DNA of 5,738 bases from Acidobacteriota bacterium (GTDB lineage: Bacteria; Acidobacteriota; Terriglobia; Acidoferrales; UBA7541): assembly GCA_019239815.1 (NCBI GenBank), contig JAFAZL010000125.1, positions 1 through 5,738 on the forward strand, given 5' to 3'. Under the pieces are notes generated by a model. The model was not told where the DNA came from. It worked only from the letters and a program-made list of their open reading frames with translations, and made no database searches. The position numbers and the translations under genes are program-made. Shown here in pieces: positions 1 through 5,738 of the stretch (the first letter of the stretch is position 1; each line of letters opens with the position of its first letter).

Positions 1-185
1 CATGTGGATGTACATGGCCGTCTCTCCGCCGGCGTTGGATTCCGCCGGAAATTTTCGTTCGCTTTCTCGTATAGATCTTCGCCGTAATTTTTGGAGACGC
101 CGCCGCAATTGTCAACCGTGAGCGCCCTCGTCTCAGAGGCGCCGGCACTTTCGAGCTTGACAGCGAACCACCCAAAGAGCAGCAT
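1..185 (-). CDS. Partial hypothetical protein, 5' end only, divergent to the GH9 gene
   Basis: An open frame begins with ATG at 185-183, directly preceded in frame by a TGA stop, and stays open to the left edge (61 codons plus 2 bases). The N-terminus reads MLLFGWFAVKLESAG and a later segment reads VDNCGGVSKNYGEDLYEKAN. The mixed, mildly acidic composition and roughly two-thirds G/C at third codon positions look more like protein than the frames on the other strand, all of which hit stops by about position 121. I do not recognise the family, and there is no convincing signal peptide or domain. A GGAAGG stretch lies about 18 bases upstream of the ATG, too far for a good ribosome site. If real, it is transcribed away from the GH9 gene and the two share the short region 186-239. 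A chance open frame remains quite possible. Confidence 0.35.
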   Translation of the reverse strand, partial: MLLFGWFAVKLESAGASETRALTVDNCGGVSKNYGEDLYEKANENFRRNPTPAERRPCTST

Positions 186-239
186 TCAATCGATTTAATG
201 TAGCCTTCCAGCCGGCCACTCGCACGGGGCAAACAAATC

Positions 240-2288
240 ATGTCAATTCGCGCAAAGCTCGTTGTAGTCGCATCGCTGCTTGTCTCATTGATCGCTCTCC
301 CATCGGCGTCCCCCGCTGCCGATGGCGCGTACGTTCGCATCAACCAGCTCGGATATCTCACTGGCTCGCCCGCTCGCGCCTACCTGATGTCGAAAGGTGC
401 GGAGACTGGCGCCACATTTGAGTTGTTCAACGCTAAAGGAGTGGCGATCTTCAGAGCTCCGATTGGAGCGAGCCTAGGAATCTGGGGCAGCTTCAATGTG
501 TATGCGCTCGACTTTACGCCGACTGTGGCTGGGACATTTACGATCGAAGTGAATGGGCCGGTGCGAGCGACATCGCCCGCGTTTCCCGTCGGCACCGCGA
601 AGCAACTCTATGCGCGGGCGCTCACCAACTCACTCTACTTCTATCAGAATGAGCGCGACGGCCAACATTTCATAGCGACTCCACTGCGCACCGCTCCCGG
701 CCATCTCAACGATGCATCGGCAAAGCCGTACGCTTCGCCCCAGTTCGATGACAACGACAACATCCTCGGAAATCTTCAGCCGGTTGGTGCGCCGATCGAC
801 GCGTCCGGCGGATGGTGGGACGCGGGCGACTATCTGAAATTCGTGCAGACGCATTCGTATACGATCGCGCTGATGCTGATCGGCGTGCGCGATTTTCCGA
901 AGCAGATGGGCGCTGCCGGGAGCAACGACTTCACCGCGGAAGCCAAGTTCGGCCTGCAATGGCTCTCGAAAATGTGGGACGACAAGAGCGAGACACTCTA
1001 CTACCAGGTCGGAATCGGCACCGATTTCGCGGACAGTCCGAATTTGCTAAGCGACCATGATCTATGGCGCTTGCCGCAGGTCGACGACACGCTCGGGGGC
1101 ACCGATCCGACGCTGCAATACATTCGGAATCGTCCTGTGTTTCAGGCAGGACCGGCGGGTTCGCCGATCAGTCCGAATCTCGCGGGGCGATTGGCGGCCG
1201 ATTTCGCCGGCTGCTACCAAGTGCTTCATAAGACGAGTCCGGCGTTTGCGAATCAATGTTTAATCTCGGCGGAGCATGTGTTTGCGCTGGCGAATACGAA
1301 TCCGACGGGCGATTTGCTCACGACGGCGCCGTTTGATTTTTACGGCGAGACGGAATGGCGCGATGATATGGAATTGGGAGCTACCGAGCTTTACTTCGCG
1401 CTTGCAGGAGCCGATGGCCCGCTGCCGGCGGCGGTGAAGCAGACGAATCCAAATTTTTATCTGAAGGCGGCGGCGCACTGGGCGAATGCTTACATCAATG
1501 GTCCTTGCGATGCTTGCGACACGCTGAATTTGTATGACGTCAGCGGGCTTGCGCACTTTGAACTTTTTCGAGCGATTGCGGATGCAGGGCATCCGAGCGA
1601 GCTGGAGGTCTCGCAGAAAGATCTCGTCAAAGACATCAAGAAGGAGTTGCAGAACGCGCAGACTACGGCGGCGACAGATCCATTTGGGTTTGGATTTCCG
1701 TGGGCGGCGTACGACACAGCGACGCATGGTGCGGGACTCTCGGTGATGGCGAAGGAATACGCGCTGATGACGGACTCGGACAAGTTCGAAAATCTGTCGC
1801 ACAACTGGGCGGGAAATATTCTCGGCGCCAATGCTTGGGGCAGCAGCTTTATCGTCGGCGACGGCGACGTTTTTCCTGACTGCATGCAGCACCAGGTCGC
1901 GAATATCGTAGGCTCGCTCGATGGCAGCGCGCCGGTGCTTGCTGGCGCGTTGGTCGAAGGGCCAAACACGTTTGCCGCAACGGGATTTCTCGATGGCATG
2001 CGCGTCTGCCCGGCGGGTGGTGGGAACGTGTTCAAGAAGTTCAACGGGAACGGTGCGATTTATAAAGACGATCAGCAGTCGTTCAGCACGGTCGAGCCTG
2101 CGATCGACCTGACGGCAGCTTCGTTTTTGATGTTTGCGTGGCAGATTGCGGGGGAGCCTGCGACGCTTTGCCCGGCGGCGGATTTTAGCCCGTCGCTGGA
2201 TCAGACGGTGGCGGCCACGCCGAATTCGAAATGGCCACCGGTGCGCACCAACACGCGGCGGCGAAAAGGAACGATTGATCCAAACTGA
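240..2288 (+). CDS. Secreted glycoside hydrolase family 9 (endoglucanase-type) with N-terminal Ig-like domain
   Basis: This 682-residue exported enzyme probably hydrolyses beta-1,4-glucans with inversion of configuration. Residues 1 to about 26 form a signal peptide: basic MSIRAK, a hydrophobic core, then cleavage near SPA/A. Residues about 30-118 resemble the Ig-like CelD_N domain (opening YVRINQLGYL), and about 120-637 the (alpha/alpha)6 barrel. GGWWDAGDYLKFV (190-202) is the GH9 signature: D194 and D197 are the expected nucleophilic-water/base pair. DHDLWRLPQVDD (272-283), SPNLAGRLAA (311-320) and DDMELGATELYFA (375-387) are further barrel helices. E619 in STVEPAIDLTAA fits the catalytic acid. 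The usual HHR substrate motif is not seen; MQHQ (549-552) stands in that region. Residues 640-682 form a polar, basic tail with no recognisable carbohydrate-binding module. The ATG at 240 is chosen because it starts the signal peptide; a weak GGGG ribosome site lies 10 bases upstream. The substrate could be another beta-glycan rather than cellulose. Confidence 0.94.
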   Translation: MSIRAKLVVVASLLVSLIALPSASPAADGAYVRINQLGYLTGSPARAYLMSKGAETGATFELFNAKGVAIFRAPIGASLGIWGSFNVYALDFTPTVAGTFTIEVNGPVRATSPAFPVGTAKQLYARALTNSLYFYQNERDGQHFIATPLRTAPGHLNDASAKPYASPQFDDNDNILGNLQPVGAPIDASGGWWDAGDYLKFVQTHSYTIALMLIGVRDFPKQMGAAGSNDFTAEAKFGLQWLSKMWDDKSETLYYQVGIGTDFADSPNLLSDHDLWRLPQVDDTLGGTDPTLQYIRNRPVFQAGPAGSPISPNLAGRLAADFAGCYQVLHKTSPAFANQCLISAEHVFALANTNPTGDLLTTAPFDFYGETEWRDDMELGATELYFALAGADGPLPAAVKQTNPNFYLKAAAHWANAYINGPCDACDTLNLYDVSGLAHFELFRAIADAGHPSELEVSQKDLVKDIKKELQNAQTTAATDPFGFGFPWAAYDTATHGAGLSVMAKEYALMTDSDKFENLSHNWAGNILGANAWGSSFIVGDGDVFPDCMQHQVANIVGSLDGSAPVLAGALVEGPNTFAATGFLDGMRVCPAGGGNVFKKFNGNGAIYKDDQQSFSTVEPAIDLTAASFLMFAWQIAGEPATLCPAADFSPSLDQTVAATPNSKWPPVRTNTRRRKGTIDPN

Positions 2289-2311
2289 TATGGCTTCAGA
2301 GGGAGAACACC

Positions 2312-2350
2312 GAAAGGGGCGCAGCTTTGCTCGGCCCCTTTCCATTTTTT
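2312..2350 (+). terminator. Intrinsic terminator of the GH9 gene
   Basis: A perfect 9-bp stem, GAAAGGGGC (2312-2320) with GCCCCTTTC (2334-2342), encloses a 13-base loop that can itself form AGC/GCT (2323-2325 with 2329-2331). Six T residues follow at 2345-2350. It lies 23 bases past the GH9 stop. The convergent operon ends at 2382, so its transcript also meets this hairpin, but on the minus strand no T-run follows the stem, so it is a weaker stop in that direction. Confidence 0.88.
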
Positions 2351-2381
2351 ATTTGGCAATGCACGCTGGCGGAAGAAGTGA

Positions 2382-4088
2382 TCAGGCGTCGTCGTAGTCT
2401 TCGGTGAGTGACGCCAGGAACGCGACGAGAGCATTCACGTCGTCTTCGCTCAGCGACATGCCGCTGAACTCCAGCGGCGCGTTGCGTAGCGCGCCCTGAT
2501 GCGCCAGGGCCGAACTGCGAATGTAAAACTCCACGACATCGTTGAACTTCGCCTTGCTGCCGTTGTGGAAATAGGGCTGCGAGTCTTCGCCGTCGCGCAG
2601 CGTTGGCGTCTTGAAGCGCGCGATCGTCGTTGGCAGGCCTTGATCGACGGCGCAGTTTTGGACATTCGCGCAAATCAGTGCTTGGAGTTGCGCTTGCGGA
2701 TTCGGGATGTCGGGATTCAGGTAGACGTTCCATAAGCCCAGGTCGGCGAATTGCGGGCTTCCCGCTGCTGCGGCATGTCGGAAGCTTTCGGTCGCGTTCG
2801 GGTGATTCGATGAGGCGGGCAAGTAGGCGTCGAAATTTGCCAGGCGGTCGTTCTGATTCGGAATCACGAGTTTCAGGAACGCGCCGGCGCCGTTTGCGGC
2901 GTCGTACTCTTCTTGCGCGGCGCCATTGTTGTGAAACTGGAAATCGGTGAAGTCGGGCGGATTGTGGCAGCTTGCGCAATTTCCTGCGTGCTGCGAGCCG
3001 TGAGTGGCGTTGGTTGCGGCGGTGAGGAAAATCTTGAGGCCAGCGAGTTCGGTGGCGCCGAACGCGAATTGTTGGGCGTGATATTTAAAGCTGCCGTCGG
3101 CGGGTGTCACCCAGATTGGATTGTTGATGCCATTGAGCAAGGCGAGCAGACGTTGCGCGTATGCTTGATTGGTTTCGCCGGCTTTCGGCTGCGTCGGCAA
3201 ATGATTCACGCGAAGGAACACGTCGTAGGGTGCGCCGATGTAGCGCCCAGCCTCGTCCTGCTTGAAGCGCAAACCGATGGCGTATTGCGCGACGACTTGC
3301 GCGATGTCGTCAACAATCTGCTCGTCAGTGGCTCTGTTTACGTCGAGCAGGTATTGCGACGACATCTTGCAATCCTTCGGGATCGTCGGATCGGTACCGA
3401 GGAAAATCGTTTTGTACGATAGCCCGCAGCCGAATTGGTTCGCGGGATCGTTCTGGCCGTTGTCGTTTCGAATCACGTCGGCAATGTGGACGATCGCTGT
3501 CTGGTATTGCGTCGGATCCCAGCCGAAATTGCGGCCGGTGAGCGTCGCTTTCACGAGATCGGATGGGTCGGTGAATTCGCCGTCGAAGTGCAGAAACGTC
3601 GGTCCGTTGTGCGGCTGGAGCGAGCCGACCATCTGCATCGAGTTGCGCGGCGTGAGGGTGAAACCGTTCATCGGGCGGGGAATTGGGCTTCGGGTGGTGA
3701 AGTCGGCGTACGTGCGATTGCCGGCACCTTTGACTCCCTGAAACTCGACGACGAAGTGGCAGGAGCGGCAGTTGATCGATTGGCCCGCGAATGGGCCGTC
3801 TAGCGGGCCGTTGATCGTTTGTGTTTGCGCGACGACGGGATCGCCAGCGGCGAGTGGTGTGTTCACGTCGGTCATGTGTGTTGCGAAATATTGCGCCCAG
3901 CGGGTGTCGACGAAAATGCGTTCGCCGATGTTTTGTTCGGCGGGCGTCACTTCGGTCTCGGTGTGAAAGGCCGGTGCTTGTCCAGAAGAAGAGCACCCAA
4001 TGGCAAACAGCGTGGCGATGCCGCAGGCACCGCCAAGAACACTCAGCGGCAACCGCCGCTTCACCGCGAACCGATGCGGGCCGCTCAT
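2382..4088 (-). CDS. Diheme c-type cytochrome lipoprotein, MauG / cytochrome c peroxidase superfamily
   Basis: A 568-residue envelope-anchored diheme protein, probably a peroxidase or MauG-like oxidoreductase. It begins with a basic stretch (HRFAVKRRLP), a hydrophobic segment (15-30) and the lipobox AIGC ending at C32; serine follows, which under the E. coli rule favours outer-membrane sorting. Heme sites are CRSCH (107-111) and CASCH (371-375). RNSMQMVG (148-155) and FLHFDGEF (165-172) match the first-heme fold; FKTPTLRDG (492-500), PYFHNG (505-510) and FNDVVEFY (515-522) are the C-terminal CCP/MauG hallmarks. About 264 residues separate the hemes, against roughly 146 in classical CcpA; the insertion includes C221 and C240, a possible disulfide. 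Y522 falls where classical enzymes have a Met heme ligand. The open frame extends upstream to 4340, but that part lies inside the preceding cytochrome gene and is arginine-rich. The ATG at 4088 overlaps the previous stop as ATGA and has GGAG 8 bases upstream. The substrate is unknown. Confidence 0.93.
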   Translation of the reverse strand: MSGPHRFAVKRRLPLSVLGGACGIATLFAIGCSSSGQAPAFHTETEVTPAEQNIGERIFVDTRWAQYFATHMTDVNTPLAAGDPVVAQTQTINGPLDGPFAGQSINCRSCHFVVEFQGVKGAGNRTYADFTTRSPIPRPMNGFTLTPRNSMQMVGSLQPHNGPTFLHFDGEFTDPSDLVKATLTGRNFGWDPTQYQTAIVHIADVIRNDNGQNDPANQFGCGLSYKTIFLGTDPTIPKDCKMSSQYLLDVNRATDEQIVDDIAQVVAQYAIGLRFKQDEAGRYIGAPYDVFLRVNHLPTQPKAGETNQAYAQRLLALLNGINNPIWVTPADGSFKYHAQQFAFGATELAGLKIFLTAATNATHGSQHAGNCASCHNPPDFTDFQFHNNGAAQEEYDAANGAGAFLKLVIPNQNDRLANFDAYLPASSNHPNATESFRHAAAAGSPQFADLGLWNVYLNPDIPNPQAQLQALICANVQNCAVDQGLPTTIARFKTPTLRDGEDSQPYFHNGSKAKFNDVVEFYIRSSALAHQGALRNAPLEFSGMSLSEDDVNALVAFLASLTEDYDDA

Positions 4089-4525
4089 CGTCCGCGCTCC
4101 GGAGACCCGCCGGAGGGATTCACCTGGCTGAGCCAACTCGTTCCCAAACTTTTTACGAATGTCACGACTTGCCAGCGCATGGGTTCTGGCATTGCGCTCC
4201 ACGACGGCATGCCGTGCTTCAGGCTGCCGTTTTTCAGCAGCCAGAAAATTTCGCCGTCGGTCGCTTTCTGGACGCGATCGGTACGCAGACTTGGCTTTTT
4301 CTTGCGGCCGGTGCCGTCGTCGCCGTGGCACTTCGCGCATTTGTCGAGAAAGATTCGGTTTCCCGCGGCGATCGCGTCTGTTTGCCCTGCGTAGGGATTC
4401 ATTTTTTGCCGGTCAGCGTCGGGCACGTCCTTCAGCCATGCGCCGTCTGCCGCCGCGATGCAAAGAAAAATGGCGCACACGGCGATCATTGCCGAGAAAA
4501 ATGAACTCCTCTTGTTTGCGATCAT
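4085..4525 (-). CDS. Small exported monoheme cytochrome c
   Basis: A 146-residue periplasmic class I-type cytochrome c, expected to shuttle electrons to or from the diheme protein encoded next. MIANKRSS plus a hydrophobic stretch (about 9-26) forms a signal peptide with likely cleavage after AAA (26) or DGA (29). The single heme site is CAKCH (63-67), preceded by a typical helix (AIAAGNRIFLDK). GMPSW (105-109) supplies M106 as the probable sixth ligand, and the C-terminal helix MRWQVVTFVKSLG (116-128) closes the fold. A basic run, GRKKKPSLRTDR (73-84), sits near the heme and could form a docking face. The reading frame is open further upstream to a GTG at 4585, but the ATG at 4525 starts the signal peptide and overlaps the TGA of the upstream gene as ATGA. 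The 3' end overlaps the diheme gene in the same way, so the three genes are probably translationally coupled. Confidence 0.94.
   Translation of the reverse strand: MIANKRSSFFSAMIAVCAIFLCIAAADGAWLKDVPDADRQKMNPYAGQTDAIAAGNRIFLDKCAKCHGDDGTGRKKKPSLRTDRVQKATDGEIFWLLKNGSLKHGMPSWSAMPEPMRWQVVTFVKSLGTSWLSQVNPSGGSPERGR
4097..4100 (-). promoter_or_regulatory. Ribosome binding site for the diheme cytochrome gene
   Basis: GGAG on the minus strand, 8 bases upstream of the ATG at 4088 and inside the end of the monoheme cytochrome gene. Together with the ATGA overlap and the lipoprotein signal that follows, it decides the start in favour of 4088 rather than the longer open frame. Confidence 0.65.
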
Positions 4526-5424
4526 TGGCCCCGCCGGAAATAGCTGCCGATCTGTTGAATCTCGTACGAAATCTTGAAGCGCCACAACACGCCGACGCTG
4601 TTGTCGTTGAGGCCAAAGCTAGGAGAGAACAGGATCGATGGACCTTTTGGAATATTGAACGCAATCGTCGGGCCGAGATATTGCGAGGTTTGTTTCCATC
4701 CGAAACTGTAGCGGTCGCCGAGGCCGCCGTACATTTCGGCGCCTCCAGAAAAATTTTCTCGGCAGAGCCAGCAGTTCTGACTTCGAGCTTTCAATGCGAG
4801 CGGACGGCTGGCGCCGATGGCGTAGCCGAATGCCCACGGCTCATTTTTCAGATTTTTTTCGGCAATGAAGTTTTCAGAGAAATTCCAGCCCCGCACGTTG
4901 CTGGAAAGAATGAGCTTGGTTTCGATCGCGCGCTCGACTTCCTTGCGGCCAACTGCGTTCGGCACCAAGAGATCCTGAACGCTGTCATGCCCGACGACTT
5001 CGAGGAAAGTCTTGTCGGCCTGATTGATGTTCTCGTATTCGACGTAGAGGACAGGATTGATGAAGTGTTCGCGGAGGAGCGGACGGAAGCGATTCTCCCA
5101 GCGGTAGCCGGTGAAGATGGAGCTGTCGTTCTGAGTGTGCTGGCCGCTGAGGTAGACCTCAGTGGTCCACCACGCTGTGGCGCCGTATTCCAGCTCCATC
5201 GTTGAACTGATGAAGGAGTTGCCGTTAGCCGGAGCGGCCTGCACGTTCTTGAAGGCGATTTCGAGGTTGCCGGGCTCTTCGAGCTCGTGGGAGTAGGTGA
5301 CGAGGTATGGCCACTCCTGGGCGCCAGCCTTTGCGGGCAAGAAGCAGATGGAGGCGATTCCGAGCAGCAATCCTGCAAACCATTTGCATCTGCGTTCGGC
5401 GAGAAATTTCACAAATCTCAGCAT
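4522..5424 (-). CDS. Predicted outer-membrane beta-barrel protein, first gene of the redox operon
   Basis: A 300-residue exported protein that I cannot assign to a named family. Residues 1-35 are a signal peptide: MLRFVKFLAERRCKW, a hydrophobic core (about 16-30), and AGA before Q36. The mature part is built of alternating polar/hydrophobic aromatic stretches typical of outer-membrane strands, for example TMELEYGATAWWTTEVYLSG (75-94), NPVLYVEYENI (123-133), ETKLILSSNVRGW (168-180), WAFGYAIGAS (197-206) and VGVLWRFKISYEI (277-289). I estimate 10-12 strands. CWLC (218-221) is a cysteine pair without the histidine needed for heme attachment, and lies in a probable loop. The C-terminus is RRGQ, not the usual terminal Phe. 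The frame opens at a TTG at 5484, but the ATG at 5424 is preferred because the signal peptide begins there; a weak GGA lies 9 bases upstream. Its stop overlaps the cytochrome start (ATGA). It may be a port, scaffold or substrate channel for the two cytochromes; this is inferred from context. Confidence 0.85.
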   Translation of the reverse strand: MLRFVKFLAERRCKWFAGLLLGIASICFLPAKAGAQEWPYLVTYSHELEEPGNLEIAFKNVQAAPANGNSFISSTMELEYGATAWWTTEVYLSGQHTQNDSSIFTGYRWENRFRPLLREHFINPVLYVEYENINQADKTFLEVVGHDSVQDLLVPNAVGRKEVERAIETKLILSSNVRGWNFSENFIAEKNLKNEPWAFGYAIGASRPLALKARSQNCWLCRENFSGGAEMYGGLGDRYSFGWKQTSQYLGPTIAFNIPKGPSILFSPSFGLNDNSVGVLWRFKISYEIQQIGSYFRRGQ

Positions 5425-5478
5425 ATTCGGCGATCCAGTGATCCTTTGTTGACTAAGGAGAGGCGGCAGGAGAAATCC

Positions 5479-5517
5479 GACCAACTTAGTCTGAATTGAA
5501 AGGAGACTAACTTAGTC
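5479..5517 (-). promoter_or_regulatory. Tandem 13-bp palindromic operator upstream of the redox operon
   Basis: Read on the minus strand, GACTAAGTTAGTC (5505-5517) is a perfect inverted repeat around one central base. A second copy, GACTAAGTTGGTC (5479-5491), differs at one position. The two start 26 bp apart, about two and a half helical turns. A further lone half-site TTAGTC lies at 5451-5456. The GACT-5-AGTC architecture closely resembles the core of the IscR type 1 / Rrf2-family site (GACT-RWWWY-AGTC), differing at the central base. The sites sit 55-93 bases upstream of the operon's first start codon, where a repressor would block the promoter. The regulator is not encoded in the window. 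Confidence 0.6.
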
Positions 5518-5532
5518 CTGTATCAGTTGCAA
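5504..5532 (-). promoter_or_regulatory. Candidate sigma70-type promoter of the redox operon
   Basis: On the minus strand TTGCAA (5532-5527) could serve as -35 and TAGTCT (5509-5504) as -10, separated by 17 bases. Both match consensus only partly (4/6 and 3/6). Position is the main support: it lies upstream of the operon, and its -10 and spacer are covered by the palindrome at 5505-5517. The leader would be about 70 bases. Confidence 0.28.
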
Positions 5533-5547
5533 GTAGTTTTCAACTAA

Positions 5548-5738
5548 TGCGTGTAAATTCTCCGTGAACGCCGGTTCTGGAATGTCGACGTGAGCAGGCG
5601 CATAATCCTTCGCGGAGCGCTTGGGATGCCGTTGCCGCTTAGAAATTTGGAAGATTCGAGTCGGCGGCCTACCGCGATTGCGATGTCAGGCGGCGCGGTC
5701 GGCTCTGCGTCGCCTTCTGCGATTTCTGCTCCTGCCGT
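5548..5738. other. Unassigned right-edge stretch with competing open frames
   Basis: No gene can be called with confidence. On the minus strand a frame is open from the edge down to a TAG at 5544-5546 (64 codons), starting Ala/Glu/Pro-rich (AEIAEGDAEPTAPP) and ending basic; it could be the tail of a gene upstream of the operon. On the plus strand a frame from GTG at 5590 is also open to the edge and begins VSRRIILRGALG, slightly like a twin-arginine signal, but no hydrophobic core follows. The two frames share wobble positions, so base composition cannot separate them. No RNA gene, repeat array or clear terminator is seen here. Confidence 0.3.

Noticed and set aside
157..186. TTGACA at 157-162 as a -35 box for the GH9 gene
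   Set aside because: The hexamer is perfect, but no acceptable -10 lies 16-18 bases downstream (for example CAGCAT), and it falls inside the putative divergent open frame.
1260..2345. Long minus-strand open frame (361 codons) antisense to the GH9 gene
   Set aside because: It is arginine-rich with no signal peptide or motif, and lies wholly opposite a gene with clear catalytic motifs; a typical shadow frame in GC-rich coding DNA.
4089..4340. 84-codon N-terminal extension of the diheme protein
   Set aside because: It lies inside the monoheme cytochrome gene in another frame, is Arg/Glu-rich, and would bury the lipoprotein signal that follows the ATG at 4088.
3821..4504. Plus-strand open frame of 227 codons opposite the diheme and monoheme cytochrome genes
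   Set aside because: Arg/His-rich translation without motifs, antisense to two CxxCH-bearing genes.
4159..5205. Plus-strand open frame of 348 codons opposite the cytochrome and barrel genes
   Set aside because: Composition is unlike a real protein at its start (runs of Arg/Ser) and it crosses two genes with strong signal-peptide and heme evidence on the other strand.
5425..5484. TTG start at 5484 giving a 20-residue extension of the barrel protein
   Set aside because: It would put the operator inside the coding region and place a non-signal stretch ahead of a good signal peptide that begins at the ATG at 5424.
5534..5546. TAGTT-TTC-AACTA inverted repeat upstream of the operators
   Set aside because: Only 5-bp arms, in the opposite half-site order (TAGT then ACTA) to the 13-bp operator, so probably unrelated or chance.
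1..5738. CRISPR array, tRNA/rRNA genes, insertion sequence or transposase
   Set aside because: No regularly spaced repeats, no tRNA- or rRNA-like sequence, and no transposase motif or terminal inverted repeats were seen on either strand.

Overview
The window holds four confidently called genes and a probable edge fragment. It looks like a Gram-negative soil bacterium with moderately high GC. The protein styles (a GH9 enzyme with an N-terminal Ig-like domain, a large MauG/CCP-like lipoprotein and the small cytochrome) remind me most of Acidobacteriota. That placement is inferred from memory of related proteins, not from a search.

Layout. Positions 1-185 carry an open frame on the minus strand that runs off the left edge; it is probably the start of a divergent gene but is unidentified. 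Positions 240-2288 (+) encode a secreted family 9 glycoside hydrolase (endoglucanase-type), followed by a strong intrinsic terminator at 2312-2350. Convergent to it, on the minus strand, lies a tight three-gene operon read from about 5500 down to 2382. In order it encodes a predicted outer-membrane beta-barrel protein (5424-4522), a small exported monoheme cytochrome c (4525-4085) and a large diheme MauG/cytochrome c peroxidase-like lipoprotein (4088-2382). Both junctions are 4-bp ATGA overlaps, so the three proteins are almost certainly made together.

Upstream of the operon, 5425-5738 contains two near-identical 13-bp palindromes (5479-5491 and 5505-5517) placed 26 bp apart. They resemble the core of Rrf2/IscR-type operators and overlap the likely promoter. 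Beyond about 5548 no gene can be assigned: several frames are open to the right edge on both strands.

How they may work together. The GH9 enzyme probably cuts beta-glucans after export. The operon looks like a periplasm/outer-membrane redox module: the small cytochrome would pass electrons to or from the diheme enzyme, and the beta-barrel would provide an outer-membrane partner or port. Its substrate is unknown. Nothing in the sequence directly ties it to the GH9 enzyme apart from adjacency.
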